40,453 nucleotides of DNA, from positions 1 through 40,453 of the forward strand of contig NZ_CALUDM010000013.1 of assembly GCF_943914805.1 (NCBI RefSeq), written 5' to 3'. Source of the DNA: an uncultured Acinetobacter sp. Its GTDB lineage: Bacteria > Pseudomonadota > Gammaproteobacteria > Pseudomonadales > Moraxellaceae. The notes below the pieces were generated by a model that searched no databases, had not been told where the DNA came from, and saw only the letters and a program-made list of their open reading frames with translations. The translations under genes were made by a program, and so were the position numbers. Numbering within the stretch: position 1 is the first letter of the stretch; every line of letters starts with the position of its first letter. Below are positions 27,034 through 36,404 of the stretch, piece by piece.

Positions 27034-27502
27034 ATGTTAGCTATATTCATTGGTTTTGATATTTTTAATAGTTTAGACTTTTCATGTCAATAAATACCAG
27101 ACTGGTTCAGGTAGAAATGCAGCTTATTACACTGATATTGAATTACTAGACCAACAAGGACGGCCTCAATTCAAAATTAGATGCGATTTTCTTAAAGCTA
27201 AAAAGAGCTGTACGCAATTAGAAAAATTTGAGCAGCAGTTTTCCCAAATTAAATATTTTTCTAATCCTCCTTATTTCTCAGACCAAAATGTACTACTACT
27301 CAATTTAAAAACAGCAGCAGAAGAATTATCTTTTGCAGAACTTATGGAACAATATCAAAATCAAAAGTATGTAGGTTGGTTTTATATATTAATGGTAATG
27401 CTTACAAATGTGTTCATTATCAGAATACATATTTTAGAATATCGTTATGAAAAATATCTCAACAAGCTTAGAATAAGTCATTTCTGTAAAATACAAGACT
27501 GA
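27034..27502 (+). pseudogene. Frameshifted gene for a small two-helix membrane protein
   Basis: Two overlapping frames give one plausible protein. From ATG at 27034 the frame encodes a hydrophobic start (MLAIFIGFDIFNSL) and then hits a stop at 27091-27093. The +1 frame is open from 27077 to a TGA at 27500 and encodes TFHVNKYQTGSGRNAAYYTD and onward, about 141 residues without a start codon of its own. It has a second membrane helix near its end (YVGWFYILMVMLTNVFIIRI) and a basic tail. Removing one base around 27073-27076 would join the two. I do not recognise the family. No ribosome site is seen before 27034. It may be a decayed gene, a sequencing error, or less likely a programmed shift. Confidence 0.6.
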
Positions 27503-27765
27503 TGGCTAAATAAATCTATTATAGAAAGTAGATCAATATTATCAAAATCGTTTTTAATCGTAATCTAAACTCAAAAATTCCCTATTTATTTTCAGGTTTT
27601 TATCGTTTTTTATAATTTAGCAATGTATTCCTACGTGCTTTTCCTTTAAAATAGGCTTACTATCTTTCTGTAATTCGTCTCCACCTCTCTCCAATGTACT
27701 CGTTTCATTGTGTGGTAGTACGGATAAAACATGCCTTTGAAAATTCGCGTGGCTAATAAATTGTA

Positions 27766-28557
27766 ATGACTCAAGCATCTCATGATTCTATGGAATCGGT
27801 TTCCCACATCCGAGTATTGGATGAATGGCAAGAAACCATTCCAGAGGATTTATATATTCCACCTGCTGCATTCGAAATTCTGCTTGAACATTTCGAAGGA
27901 CCACTCGACTTTCTAATTTATTTGATTCAAAAAAACGGTTTTGATTTATTACAACTCGATATCGCCCCAATTGCGGCTCAGTATTTGTCTTATATGGACA
28001 ATATGAAGTCTTTGAATATCGAGTTAACTGCAGACTATATGGTTATGGCCGCTTTATTGGCAGATTTAAAATCTCGCTTGTTATTGCCAAAACCTAAAAT
28101 GGTGAATGTTGAAAAAGATCCAAAACAAGAATTGATTGACCGCCTTGAAACGTATTTACGCATCAAAAAAGCTGCTGAGCGTTTGGGTCAAATGCCTGTT
28201 TTAGATCGGGATATCTATATGACCAGTGTTTCAATAGGTCACATTCCCAAAGTATATGAAGGTTATGAAGTTGACATGCTCAGAGATGCATTGTTTTGCA
28301 TTTTCAATCGCCCAGAACCTGTTATACACAAAATCGAACAAGAACCCGTTTTACTTGAAGAACGGATCGCCTATATTGAACAAATGGTTAAAACAGGCGA
28401 AGTTCTGAATTTTCAAGCGTTACTCAAGCCAAGCCAAGGTCGTATGGGAATGGTCGTTACTTTTATGGCAATTTTAGAATTAACACGTCAGCAAAAAGTT
28501 CAAATTATTTCTTCAGGTGTTGAAGCTCCGCTTTCGATTCAAGGAGCGCATGCATGA
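27766..28557 (+). CDS. scpA: Segregation and condensation protein A
   Basis: Kleisin subunit of the bacterial condensin, bridging Smc heads together with ScpB for chromosome compaction. The 263-residue protein shows the family start FEGPLDFLIYLIQKNGFDLLQLDIAPIAAQYL and the helix ADYMVMAALLADLKSRLLLPKP, with a C-terminal winged-helix (GRMGMVVTFMAILELTRQQKV). An in-frame stop just before the ATG rules out a longer form. No good Shine-Dalgarno is seen before ATG 27766 or before the next Met (27790), so the start is less certain and initiation may be weak or leaderless. The stop overlaps the scpB start (ATGA). Confidence 0.93.
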   Translation: MTQASHDSMESVSHIRVLDEWQETIPEDLYIPPAAFEILLEHFEGPLDFLIYLIQKNGFDLLQLDIAPIAAQYLSYMDNMKSLNIELTADYMVMAALLADLKSRLLLPKPKMVNVEKDPKQELIDRLETYLRIKKAAERLGQMPVLDRDIYMTSVSIGHIPKVYEGYEVDMLRDALFCIFNRPEPVIHKIEQEPVLLEERIAYIEQMVKTGEVLNFQALLKPSQGRMGMVVTFMAILELTRQQKVQIISSGVEAPLSIQGAHA

Positions 28558-29156
28558 CCATTGATCAAAATAATGCATTCAATGTTGATGGCTCTCAACA
28601 TGATCAACATCATGAAGTTTTAATGCAATTGGAAGCAATTATCTTTGCCAGTGATGCACCTGTATCGCTTGCTCGATTAAAAGAAGCTTTTCAAGACCAA
28701 TATTCTAAACAACAATTACGCCAACATTTGCAACAATTGTCTATTTTGCAACATGGCCGTTCGATTGAACTGGTAGAAACTGCGCTAGGTTATCGCTTTC
28801 AAGTACGTGCAAAATATCGAAATGTGATTGCACAGGTTTGGCCCGATCGACCAACAAGATTATCTCCGTCACTGTTAGAAACTGTTGCAGTGATCGCTTA
28901 TCATCAGCCCGTTACTCGTGCTGATATTGAGCAAATACGTGGAGTTACGAATAATAGTCAGATACTCAGGACTTTATTCGATTGGAACTGGATTAAAGAA
29001 TCTGGTTTTCGAGAACTCCCAGGAAGACCTGCGTTGTTAGTCACAACGCCACAATTTTTAAATGCTTTTGGTCTAATTTCTCTAGACCAATTGCCTCCCC
29101 TGCAGGACGCCAAGGAAGCTTTTATGGCTTTGGACGCGCAAGCTCCAAAGTCTTAA
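28554..29156 (+). CDS. scpB: Segregation and condensation protein B
   Basis: Winged-helix dimer that binds ScpA in the condensin complex. The 200-residue protein carries the diagnostic LEAIIFASDAPVSLARLKEAF opening and the second domain SLLETVAVIAYHQPVTRADIEQIRGV...LREL-type region ending with GRPALLVTTPQFL. Its ATG overlaps the scpA stop by 4 bp, which implies coupled translation and balanced production. Length is typical. rluB follows after 41 bp, an association common in proteobacteria. Confidence 0.95.
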   Translation: MTIDQNNAFNVDGSQHDQHHEVLMQLEAIIFASDAPVSLARLKEAFQDQYSKQQLRQHLQQLSILQHGRSIELVETALGYRFQVRAKYRNVIAQVWPDRPTRLSPSLLETVAVIAYHQPVTRADIEQIRGVTNNSQILRTLFDWNWIKESGFRELPGRPALLVTTPQFLNAFGLISLDQLPPLQDAKEAFMALDAQAPKS

Positions 29157-29197
29157 ATAGGTGCACTGTTGATGATTATTTCTAAGGTTATGCTGTC

Positions 29198-30415
29198 ATG
29201 AGTGAAAAATTGCAAAAGGTACTCGCACGAGTTGGTTTGGGCTCTCGCCGTTATATGGAAGAGGTCATTGCGGCTGGTCGTGTAAGTGTCAATGGGCAGG
29301 TTGCTCAAGTGGGTGAGCGTATCGAACCAACTGATGAGCTTCGCATCGATGGTCGTAAAGTTCAGTTCCAAATTGAAGATGAAATTCGTCGTCGTGTTTT
29401 GATTTACTACAAGCCTGAAGGTGAAATCTGCTCACGTAATGATCCAGAATCTCGCCCGACTGTATTTGAACATCTTCCGACTATTGCCAATGATCGTTGG
29501 GTAATGGTGGGGCGTTTAGATATCAACTCTACTGGTTTATTACTATTCACAAATGATGGCGAGCTTGCAAATCGTTTGATGCATCCATCAAATGAAGTTG
29601 AACGTGAATACGCTGTACGTGTGATGGGTGAAGTAACGCCTCAATTGAAAAACAACATGATCAAAGGTGTTGTTTTGGATGATGGTCCTGCCAAGTTTGA
29701 ATCTTTCACTGAAATTGGTGGTGAAGGGATTAACCGTTGGTATCAAGTTGTGGTGAAAGAAGGTCGTAACCGTGAGGTTCGTCGTATCTTTGAATCACAA
29801 GGTTTAAAAGTTAGCCGTTTATTACGTACACGTTACGGTACGGTCATTTTACCACGTGAACTTCGTACTGGCCGTTGGATGGAACTCGATAAAAATGATA
29901 TCGATAATCTAACCAAAGCAGTTGAGCTTAAACCACGTCAAGGTACTGGCTTGTTTGGTATGGCAAAACGTCGTACTGAACGTATGCAAGATAAACCTAT
30001 GGCAGCACGTCGTGGTGGATTCTTACGTCAGCAACGTCGTGATAGCGAAGGCGAATTGAATCAAAACGGACATGATGCTCAACAAAGTAGTCATCAAGGC
30101 AATCAATACGGTCAAAACCGTTCTGATAACCGTAATGAGCGTTCTGACAATCGCAACGAACGCTCAGAAAACCGCTTTAACAAAGCACGTTCTGGTGGGA
30201 ATAGCTATAACAATAATCGTTCAGATAACCGCTCTGACAATCGTGGCAATAGCTATAACAATGATCGCTCTGAAAATCGTTATGGTCAGAACAGACGTAC
30301 TGAAGGTCGCCCTAGTTTCAATGAACGTCGTGACTATTCAGATCGTGAAGAACGTAATGAACAACCTGAAAAGAAAAAACCTTTTGTTGTGAATAAAGGT
30401 TTTAAGAAGTTTTAA
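29198..30415 (+). CDS. rluB: 23S rRNA pseudouridine synthase B with long disordered tail
   Basis: Converts a uridine in helix 80 of 23S rRNA to pseudouridine (position 2605 in E. coli). In the 405-residue protein residues 1-55 are an S4 RNA-binding domain (KLQKVLARVGLGSRR), followed by the RsuA/RluB catalytic domain with Asp108 in GRLDINSTGLLLFTNDGEL. From about residue 265 the tail is low-complexity: Arg/Asn/Asp/Ser-rich with SDNRNER-type repeats, ending in a basic KKPFVVNKGFKKF. A positively charged tail is known in RluB, but this one is unusually Asn/Asp-rich. AAGG lies upstream of the ATG. Third gene after scpA-scpB, followed by a strong terminator. Confidence 0.93.
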   Translation: MSEKLQKVLARVGLGSRRYMEEVIAAGRVSVNGQVAQVGERIEPTDELRIDGRKVQFQIEDEIRRRVLIYYKPEGEICSRNDPESRPTVFEHLPTIANDRWVMVGRLDINSTGLLLFTNDGELANRLMHPSNEVEREYAVRVMGEVTPQLKNNMIKGVVLDDGPAKFESFTEIGGEGINRWYQVVVKEGRNREVRRIFESQGLKVSRLLRTRYGTVILPRELRTGRWMELDKNDIDNLTKAVELKPRQGTGLFGMAKRRTERMQDKPMAARRGGFLRQQRRDSEGELNQNGHDAQQSSHQGNQYGQNRSDNRNERSDNRNERSENRFNKARSGGNSYNNNRSDNRSDNRGNSYNNDRSENRYGQNRRTEGRPSFNERRDYSDREERNEQPEKKKPFVVNKGFKKF

Positions 30416-30440
30416 TTCGTTAAAACTTCCGCAAGACGAT

Positions 30441-30468
30441 AAAAAGCCACTCATTTGAGTGGCTTTTT
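30441..30468. terminator. Bidirectional intrinsic terminator
   Basis: AAAAAGCCACTC-attt-GAGTGGCTTTTT is a perfect 12-bp stem. It lies between the converging rluB (ends 30415) and the ABC importer operon (ends 30492) and can serve both. Confidence 0.92.
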
Positions 30469-30491
30469 ACATTTCCTAAATTCAACAATCA

Positions 30492-32231
30492 CTAACCAAT
30501 ATGCTCAACACTACCTTGAGGAATCGCACTCAGTAAGCGCTTGGTATATTCATGTTTCGGTGCTCTATACAATTCATCAGAGTTTTCAATTTCGACAATA
30601 TCACCATGGTTCATTACCATAATTTGATCTGAAATATATTTAACAACAGACAAATCGTGTGAAATAAAGATATAGCTCAACCCAAACTCATCTTGTAAAT
30701 CTTGAAGTAAATTCAAAACTTGTGCTTGTACAGATACATCTAATGCTGAAACTGATTCATCACAAATCAAAATTTCTGGCTTTAATGTTAAACAACGTGC
30801 AATCGCAATACGTTGACGTTGCCCACCTGAAAACTCATGTGGATAACGATCAAAAGCCTGAGCAGGTAAACTGACACGCTCTAATAATTCAAGCGCCATT
30901 TTTTTACGCTCTGCATCATTCGCTCCAATGTGATGAACTTGCATCGGCTCCATCAGAATTTGCCCCACAGTAAATCGTGGATTTAAAGATGCATAAGGAT
31001 TCTGGAAAATGATCTGAATCTTACGTTGATATTGTGCAAATTCCTTTTCAGACATTGCTAAAATATCTTTACCTTCAAACAGAGCCTTCCCGCCAGTAGA
31101 CTCTTGCAGGCGCATCAACAATAGGCCAATTGTGGTTTTACCTGAACCAGACTCCCCCACTAGACCTAAAGTTTTGCCCTTTGCCAGTTTAAATGAAGCG
31201 CCTTTTACAGCTTTAAACTCATCTTTTCCAAACAGCCCCTTACGACTATAAAAAGACTTTTTGAGATCTTGAACTTCAAGAATGATTTCTTCATTACCCA
31301 CTAAACCACGGCTACGTTCAGCACGACTGGCTTCTGACAAACTCAATTCTTCTACCAAATGGTCGCCTTCTTGCTTCATAAAATCGCTAATCATTGGTAA
31401 GCGAAATGGACGATGCGAAAGTTGTGGACGACACATTAATAATGCTTTGGTATATACATCTTTAGGATGTTCCAAAACATCTTTAGCTGAACCTTGTTCA
31501 CGAATTTCCCCATGTCGCATCACAATCACTTCATCAGCGATTTCACTCACCAATGCTAAATCATGGGTAATAAACAACATCGACATTTGGCGACGTTTAC
31601 GTAAATCTTCAAGTAAATCTAAAATTTGCTTTTGAATAGTCACGTCTAGCGCTGTTGTCGGTTCATCTGCAATCAAAAGCTTAGGTTCGCAAGCAATGGC
31701 CATTGCAATCATGACACGTTGCTGCTGACCACCTGAAAGCTGACTCGGATAAGCATCAATCTTGGTTTCAGGTGATGGAATACCTACTTCAATGAGCAAT
31801 TCTAATGCACGTTGTCTTGCTTGCTTACGATTCATGTTGAGATGTAAACGCAAAATTTCAGCGATTTGATCACCAACCGTAAAAACTGGATTCAATGAAG
31901 ACATTGGTTCCTGAAAAATCATGGCAATTTCTTTACCACACATTTCTCTCATCTTTTTAGGCGGCAAATTGAGTAAATCTACACCTTCAAAAATAATTTT
32001 GCTTTTTTCAGAAACCCGAGATTGACCTACTGGTAATAAGCCCATCGTTGCAAGTGAAGTTACCGATTTACCACTACCCGACTCGCCTACAAGCGCAACG
32101 GTGGTATTAGGTGGAATTTCAAAAGAAATCCCCTTTACGGTTTCAACAAATTGTTTATTCTCACCTTTAAAGCTAACACTTAAATTTTCTACACGCAGAA
32201 GCGCAGAAGTTGTAGTTTGCTGTTCTGACAT
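30492..32231 (-). CDS. Peptide-type ABC importer, double ATP-binding protein
   Basis: Cytoplasmic ATPase made of two fused nucleotide-binding domains, as in YejF or a fused DppD-DppF, energising a peptide/nickel-family importer. In the 579-residue protein domain 1 has Walker A GESGSGKS (49-56), signature LSGGQQQR and Walker B LLIADEPTTALD. Domain 2 has GESGSGKT, FSGGQRQR and ILICDESVSALD. Ser replaces the usual Pro after the Glu in the second Walker B, which is a mild variation; the catalytic Glu is kept. Each domain ends in the oligopeptide-transporter extension (e.g. AIPQGS at the C-terminus). It is the last gene of the operon, 11 bp after the permease gene. Confidence 0.92.
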   Translation of the reverse strand: MSEQQTTTSALLRVENLSVSFKGENKQFVETVKGISFEIPPNTTVALVGESGSGKSVTSLATMGLLPVGQSRVSEKSKIIFEGVDLLNLPPKKMREMCGKEIAMIFQEPMSSLNPVFTVGDQIAEILRLHLNMNRKQARQRALELLIEVGIPSPETKIDAYPSQLSGGQQQRVMIAMAIACEPKLLIADEPTTALDVTIQKQILDLLEDLRKRRQMSMLFITHDLALVSEIADEVIVMRHGEIREQGSAKDVLEHPKDVYTKALLMCRPQLSHRPFRLPMISDFMKQEGDHLVEELSLSEASRAERSRGLVGNEEIILEVQDLKKSFYSRKGLFGKDEFKAVKGASFKLAKGKTLGLVGESGSGKTTIGLLLMRLQESTGGKALFEGKDILAMSEKEFAQYQRKIQIIFQNPYASLNPRFTVGQILMEPMQVHHIGANDAERKKMALELLERVSLPAQAFDRYPHEFSGGQRQRIAIARCLTLKPEILICDESVSALDVSVQAQVLNLLQDLQDEFGLSYIFISHDLSVVKYISDQIMVMNHGDIVEIENSDELYRAPKHEYTKRLLSAIPQGSVEHIG

Positions 32232-32242
32232 CCTTACGCTCC

Positions 32243-33385
32243 TTATTTAAGTTTAGGGTCTAATGCATCACGCAATGCATCAGTAAACATTGAAAACGCA
32301 GTGACCAAAACTGCCATCGCAACAGAAGCTGCAACCAATTGCCACCATTTTCCTAAAATCAATTCACTTTGAGCTTCGTTCAACATACTCCCCCATGACA
32401 CCACGCCTACAGGAACACCAAAACCTAAGAAGCTTAGAATGACTTCAGATTTAATAAATGCCACTACTAAAATCGACATCTGCACCAATGCAATATGACT
32501 CACGTTCGGAAAAATATGCACAAACATACGGCGATAATGACTTACGCCAATCGCCTTGGCAGCAAGCACGTATTCACGAGAAGTATGCTTCATATATTCA
32601 GCACGAACTAAGCGAAATACTCCTGTCCAGCCTGTTAATCCGAGAATCAGAACAATTGATAGAATACCTTTTTGTTGTAGCACTGCAGCAATTGCCAAGA
32701 CCAACAATAAATATGGAATCGAAGTAAAAATGTTATAGAACCAGTTCAGAACATCATCGACCCAACCACCAAAATAGCCTGCAATTGCACCAAGAATTGT
32801 ACCAATCACAACAGCAACTAAGGCTGCGACTACGCCGACAATAATCGAAGTTTCAGCACCTTTAATGGTTTTAAGTAAAACATCTTGTCCCCATTTGTCT
32901 GCACCAAAAGGCAAGGTTTGCTTTAATTCAGTTTGTTGATCTAATAAATGTCCACCCAATTGCTGATCAATTGCTTTCATATCATCAGCTAAAGGATCTT
33001 GCACACCATAATAATCAATCACGCCCCCTGAACTTTGTTCAGTCGCAATTTGAGTGTTCAATTCTTTGATCACATCTTTTAATGGGTCAACAGGATTTTC
33101 AGGTAATGCTTCAACAACTGCTGCTTTTTTAGCATTATCAGTCGTACTTTGCTCAGCGCCCATAAAGGTTGGCGGTGCATAGCTTACAGCAACTTCTTTA
33201 TTCCAGTTCGATGCAATCATTCCAGACATCGACAGAATCAACATCACGAAATAACACAGCACAACAAATAGCGAAACCATCGCAATACGATCCGCTTTTA
33301 AGCGGCGCATCGCCAATCGCCATAATCCAGGAGAAGCTGAATGATCTTGAGCTTCAGCTTTGCTTTTTGATAAAGTTCCAAGCAT
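32243..33385 (-). CDS. Peptide-type ABC importer permease (OppC/DppC family)
   Basis: Inner-membrane permease with the binding-protein-dependent transport signature EYVLAAKAIGVSHYRRMFVHIFPN, which contacts the ATPase. The 380-residue protein is about 80 residues longer than E. coli DppC or OppC. The extra length is a hydrophilic, Asp/Glu/Gln-rich stretch (about residues 70-150) between the first and second membrane helices, on the periplasmic side by family topology. The C-terminal SEVILSFLGFGVPVGVVSWGSML and FTDALRDALDPK are typical. It follows the partner permease gene after 7 bp. Confidence 0.92.
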   Translation of the reverse strand: MLGTLSKSKAEAQDHSASPGLWRLAMRRLKADRIAMVSLFVVLCYFVMLILSMSGMIASNWNKEVAVSYAPPTFMGAEQSTTDNAKKAAVVEALPENPVDPLKDVIKELNTQIATEQSSGGVIDYYGVQDPLADDMKAIDQQLGGHLLDQQTELKQTLPFGADKWGQDVLLKTIKGAETSIIVGVVAALVAVVIGTILGAIAGYFGGWVDDVLNWFYNIFTSIPYLLLVLAIAAVLQQKGILSIVLILGLTGWTGVFRLVRAEYMKHTSREYVLAAKAIGVSHYRRMFVHIFPNVSHIALVQMSILVVAFIKSEVILSFLGFGVPVGVVSWGSMLNEAQSELILGKWWQLVAASVAMAVLVTAFSMFTDALRDALDPKLK

Positions 33386-33392
33386 GGCTCAC

Positions 33393-34331
33393 CTACTTCA
33401 ACTGTACACGTGGATCAATCACTTTATAAATCAAGTCAGCGATCAAGTTAAAAATCATGGTTGCAGCAGCGACATAAACCGTAATCGCTTTAATTACAGG
33501 GAAATCACTACGCTCTACCGCAATAATGACTTCTCGCCCAATGCCAGGAATACCAAAGAAACGTTCAATCAAAAATGCACCAATTAACAATGCAGGCAAA
33601 CTTGCCATCACATCAGTCACGATTGGAATTGAAGCATTACGTAATACATGGATGCCAAGAATACGGCTTTCACCAACACCTTTGGCACGAGCAGTACGCA
33701 CATAGTCTTGATTGACTTCATCCAAAACAAAGCTGCGATATAAACGTAAAGTGGGCGCAATACTCACCACTAACATGATGAGAATAGGCAATAATGAGTA
33801 TTTAAAAAGGTTTTCACTCAGGCTATCACTCCAGCCTTGTACTGGGAACCAACCGAGTTTGTAAGCCAAACCATATTGGAAAACAATGATATAAACCAAA
33901 ATACTGATCGACATCCCAATCGTACAAAGCATCATCACCATACGATCAGTCAAAGAACCACGAACCGCAGCAACTGCTAAAGCAAGTACGATTGAAATAA
34001 CTGTTTGCAAAATAACCAATGGAATCAGAATGGTGAGTGAAGGCCCTAAACGAGTCAAGATAATATCTGATACAGACTCTCCCGTACTCCAACTAAAGCC
34101 ATAATCGAAAGTGACAATTTGCTTAATAAATATCCACAACTGCACATAATAAGGCTGATCTACGCCCAATTGCTGACGGATATTTTCGATCTGTTCTGGA
34201 TTCGCCATTTTTCCTGCAAGAATATAAGCTGGATCGCCACCGACCCAGTTAAACAGGAAGAAGATGAGCAAAACGACACCCAGCATCGTGGGTATCATTT
34301 GCCAAATACGGCGTATGATATATGCCAACAT
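33393..34331 (-). CDS. Peptide-type ABC importer permease (OppB/DppB family)
   Basis: Inner-membrane permease partner of the OppC-like protein, together forming the translocation pore. The 312-residue protein opens with the family N-terminus (YIIRRIWQMIPTMLGVVLLIF), has NIRQQLGVDQPYYVQ, and the coupling loop NQDYVRTARAKGVGESRILGIHVLRN. It ends with the usual FNLIADLIYKVIDPRV. AAGGAA lies about 9 bases before the ATG. It starts 14 bp after the metallopeptidase gene. Length normal. By family the substrates would be short peptides, but the actual substrate cannot be read from the sequence. Confidence 0.93.
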   Translation of the reverse strand: MLAYIIRRIWQMIPTMLGVVLLIFFLFNWVGGDPAYILAGKMANPEQIENIRQQLGVDQPYYVQLWIFIKQIVTFDYGFSWSTGESVSDIILTRLGPSLTILIPLVILQTVISIVLALAVAAVRGSLTDRMVMMLCTIGMSISILVYIIVFQYGLAYKLGWFPVQGWSDSLSENLFKYSLLPILIMLVVSIAPTLRLYRSFVLDEVNQDYVRTARAKGVGESRILGIHVLRNASIPIVTDVMASLPALLIGAFLIERFFGIPGIGREVIIAVERSDFPVIKAITVYVAAATMIFNLIADLIYKVIDPRVQLK

Positions 34332-34345
34332 AGTATTAATTCCTT

Positions 34346-36355
34346 TTAATCACGTTGACCAGTAATTTCGTCAAAGAAGGCTTTGTTATCAGGCTCACGT
34401 CCTAAGAAATCAACCACCAATTGTGATGCTTTTTTCTGACCGCCTTGAGATAAAATCGTTTGACGATAGCGTTGTCCAACTTCTGGATTATTCAAATTAT
34501 TTCCAAATGCAGACAACATATCTAATGCCATCACTTCAGACCACATATAACCGTAATACCCAACTTGGTAGCCACCCATGATGTGCCCAAACTGACCTGG
34601 GAATTCTGTGGTTGGTACATAACCCAAAGCTGTAGCGCCTTCTAATTTTTTCCACACATCTAAAGGCTGAGTTTTTAAAGCATCTGCTGTATGCAAAGCC
34701 ATATCATATTGTGCATATAAAGTTTGACGTGAATAGAATAGACCTCGTCCATAATTATTCACAGCTTTTAACTTCTTAATCAGTTCATCATCAATACGTG
34801 GGCAAGCAGGTTTACAATAATCTGCCAATGTAGATAAAGTTTCTTTACGACGTGCCCATTCTTCATACATTTGTGAAGGTGCTTCAACAAAATCACGTTC
34901 TACCGCAGTACCAGATTGAGATGCATAACGAGTATTCGACAAGATACCATGCAAAGCATGACCAAATTCATGTACAAAAGTTTCTAACTCATCGCTATTT
35001 AAACCTTTGCGATTGAAGTTAGTCACAAGTGCTGAAATTGGTTTACGTTGCGTCAGGGTACTTCCCCCTTTTACGCCCCAAACTGCTGCATGACCATATT
35101 TCCCTTCACGTGGAAATTTGTCCATGTACAGTCCGCCAAGCAACTGACCTGTTTTCTTATCAGTCACATCATAGTATTCAACTTCATCTTGCCAAACATC
35201 TACTTTCGCAGGCTTAAATTCAATGCCATATAAGTTAGATGAGATTGCAAATAGCCAATCTTGAGAAGCTTGCGTTGGGAAATATTCACGCATTTTTTCT
35301 TGATCAATTTGATATTTGGCTTGGCGTAATTTCTCGCTCCAATAGCCTTCATTCCAACGATCAATTTCAGCTTTTTCTACAGGAATTTTTAAAGTTTCAG
35401 CTTTAAACTGACGTAATTCTTGTACTTCTTTACGTTCCAATGGTGCAACAGTGTTGTGAACTTCATTTAAAAATTTATTCACAGTTGCAGGGTTTTTCGC
35501 CATACGGTTTTTAAGCGCCCAATCTGCATAGCTTGCTTGACCGAATAATTGTGCAAGCTCATAGCGCAAATCCATGGCCTGTTTTAATAAAACTAAATTC
35601 TTTTCCGTACCGCGACGCGTATAAGCAATTTGATAGCGTTTACGCGCATCATCATTATCCGCCAATTCCATAAAAGGACGATATTCTGGTGAATCGAAAC
35701 CGAGTAGATAATTACCCTTTTCATTTTTCTTCAAAGCAGCAATATAACTATCAGGTAAACCTTTTAACTCAGCAGGTGTAAATTCTAATTTTTCAGGATT
35801 GTCACGTATATTACGTGCATATTCTTGTTGAACCTTAGTGAGTTCATCTAAGATGACTTTTAAACGTGCTTGTTTTTTTGCAGAAAGCTGTACACCAGTA
35901 TCTTCAAAGCCGTCTAAAATATCTTGACGATATTTTGCATCGATTTCATTACTGGTTTTGATTTTCTTAATTTGCTGATAAAGCTTTGAATTTTGATAAA
36001 CTTCAGTTTGGAATTGACTAATCTTAACTTCACAGTCTTCAGCAGCTTTACGTAAATCCACACTTGGATCAACATTACTGGCTAAATTGATTGGTCCGTA
36101 AAAATCTTCAAACTCAGCAAAAATTTGATCCCATTTGGCTAAAATTGGCCCTGCCTCAGCATCATTTTTTAATTTAATTTTTTCAAAATCTGTCAGCTTA
36201 TTTTTAGTCTTGGCAATGGTCGCATCACACTGAGCAGGAATATCTTTGGCTTGAAACTTAGGTAAAGTGCTACGTTCGGTATCTGCAAATGCAACTTGCC
36301 CGATCCCCATAGTCAGCATACACAGCGTTGTCAGTTTAAATGCTTGAGTTTTCAT
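34346..36355 (-). CDS. Exported M3-family zinc metallopeptidase (Dcp-like)
   Basis: Predicted periplasmic oligopeptidase or peptidyl-dipeptidase of family M3. With ATG at 36355 (GGAG 5 bases upstream) the protein has 669 residues and a clear signal peptide, MKTQAFKLTTLCMLTMGIGQ followed by VAFA and cleavage before DTE. The zinc site is HEFGH (residues 462-466), with the third ligand Glu in the downstream block ERDFVEAPSQMYEEW. The C-terminal GQFGHIMGGYQVGYYGYMWSEV is the M3 substrate-binding region. The frame extends to an ATG at 36382, which would place charged residues before the signal. It lies between solute-binding-protein and permease genes of one operon, which suggests trimming of imported peptides; E. 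coli Dcp lacks such a context. Confidence 0.92.
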   Translation of the reverse strand: MKTQAFKLTTLCMLTMGIGQVAFADTERSTLPKFQAKDIPAQCDATIAKTKNKLTDFEKIKLKNDAEAGPILAKWDQIFAEFEDFYGPINLASNVDPSVDLRKAAEDCEVKISQFQTEVYQNSKLYQQIKKIKTSNEIDAKYRQDILDGFEDTGVQLSAKKQARLKVILDELTKVQQEYARNIRDNPEKLEFTPAELKGLPDSYIAALKKNEKGNYLLGFDSPEYRPFMELADNDDARKRYQIAYTRRGTEKNLVLLKQAMDLRYELAQLFGQASYADWALKNRMAKNPATVNKFLNEVHNTVAPLERKEVQELRQFKAETLKIPVEKAEIDRWNEGYWSEKLRQAKYQIDQEKMREYFPTQASQDWLFAISSNLYGIEFKPAKVDVWQDEVEYYDVTDKKTGQLLGGLYMDKFPREGKYGHAAVWGVKGGSTLTQRKPISALVTNFNRKGLNSDELETFVHEFGHALHGILSNTRYASQSGTAVERDFVEAPSQMYEEWARRKETLSTLADYCKPACPRIDDELIKKLKAVNNYGRGLFYSRQTLYAQYDMALHTADALKTQPLDVWKKLEGATALGYVPTTEFPGQFGHIMGGYQVGYYGYMWSEVMALDMLSAFGNNLNNPEVGQRYRQTILSQGGQKKASQLVVDFLGREPDNKAFFDEITGQRD

Positions 36356-36404
36356 ATTTTCTCCAATTTTCAATTTATTCATTTTTCTACATCATTCATT
36401 TTCA

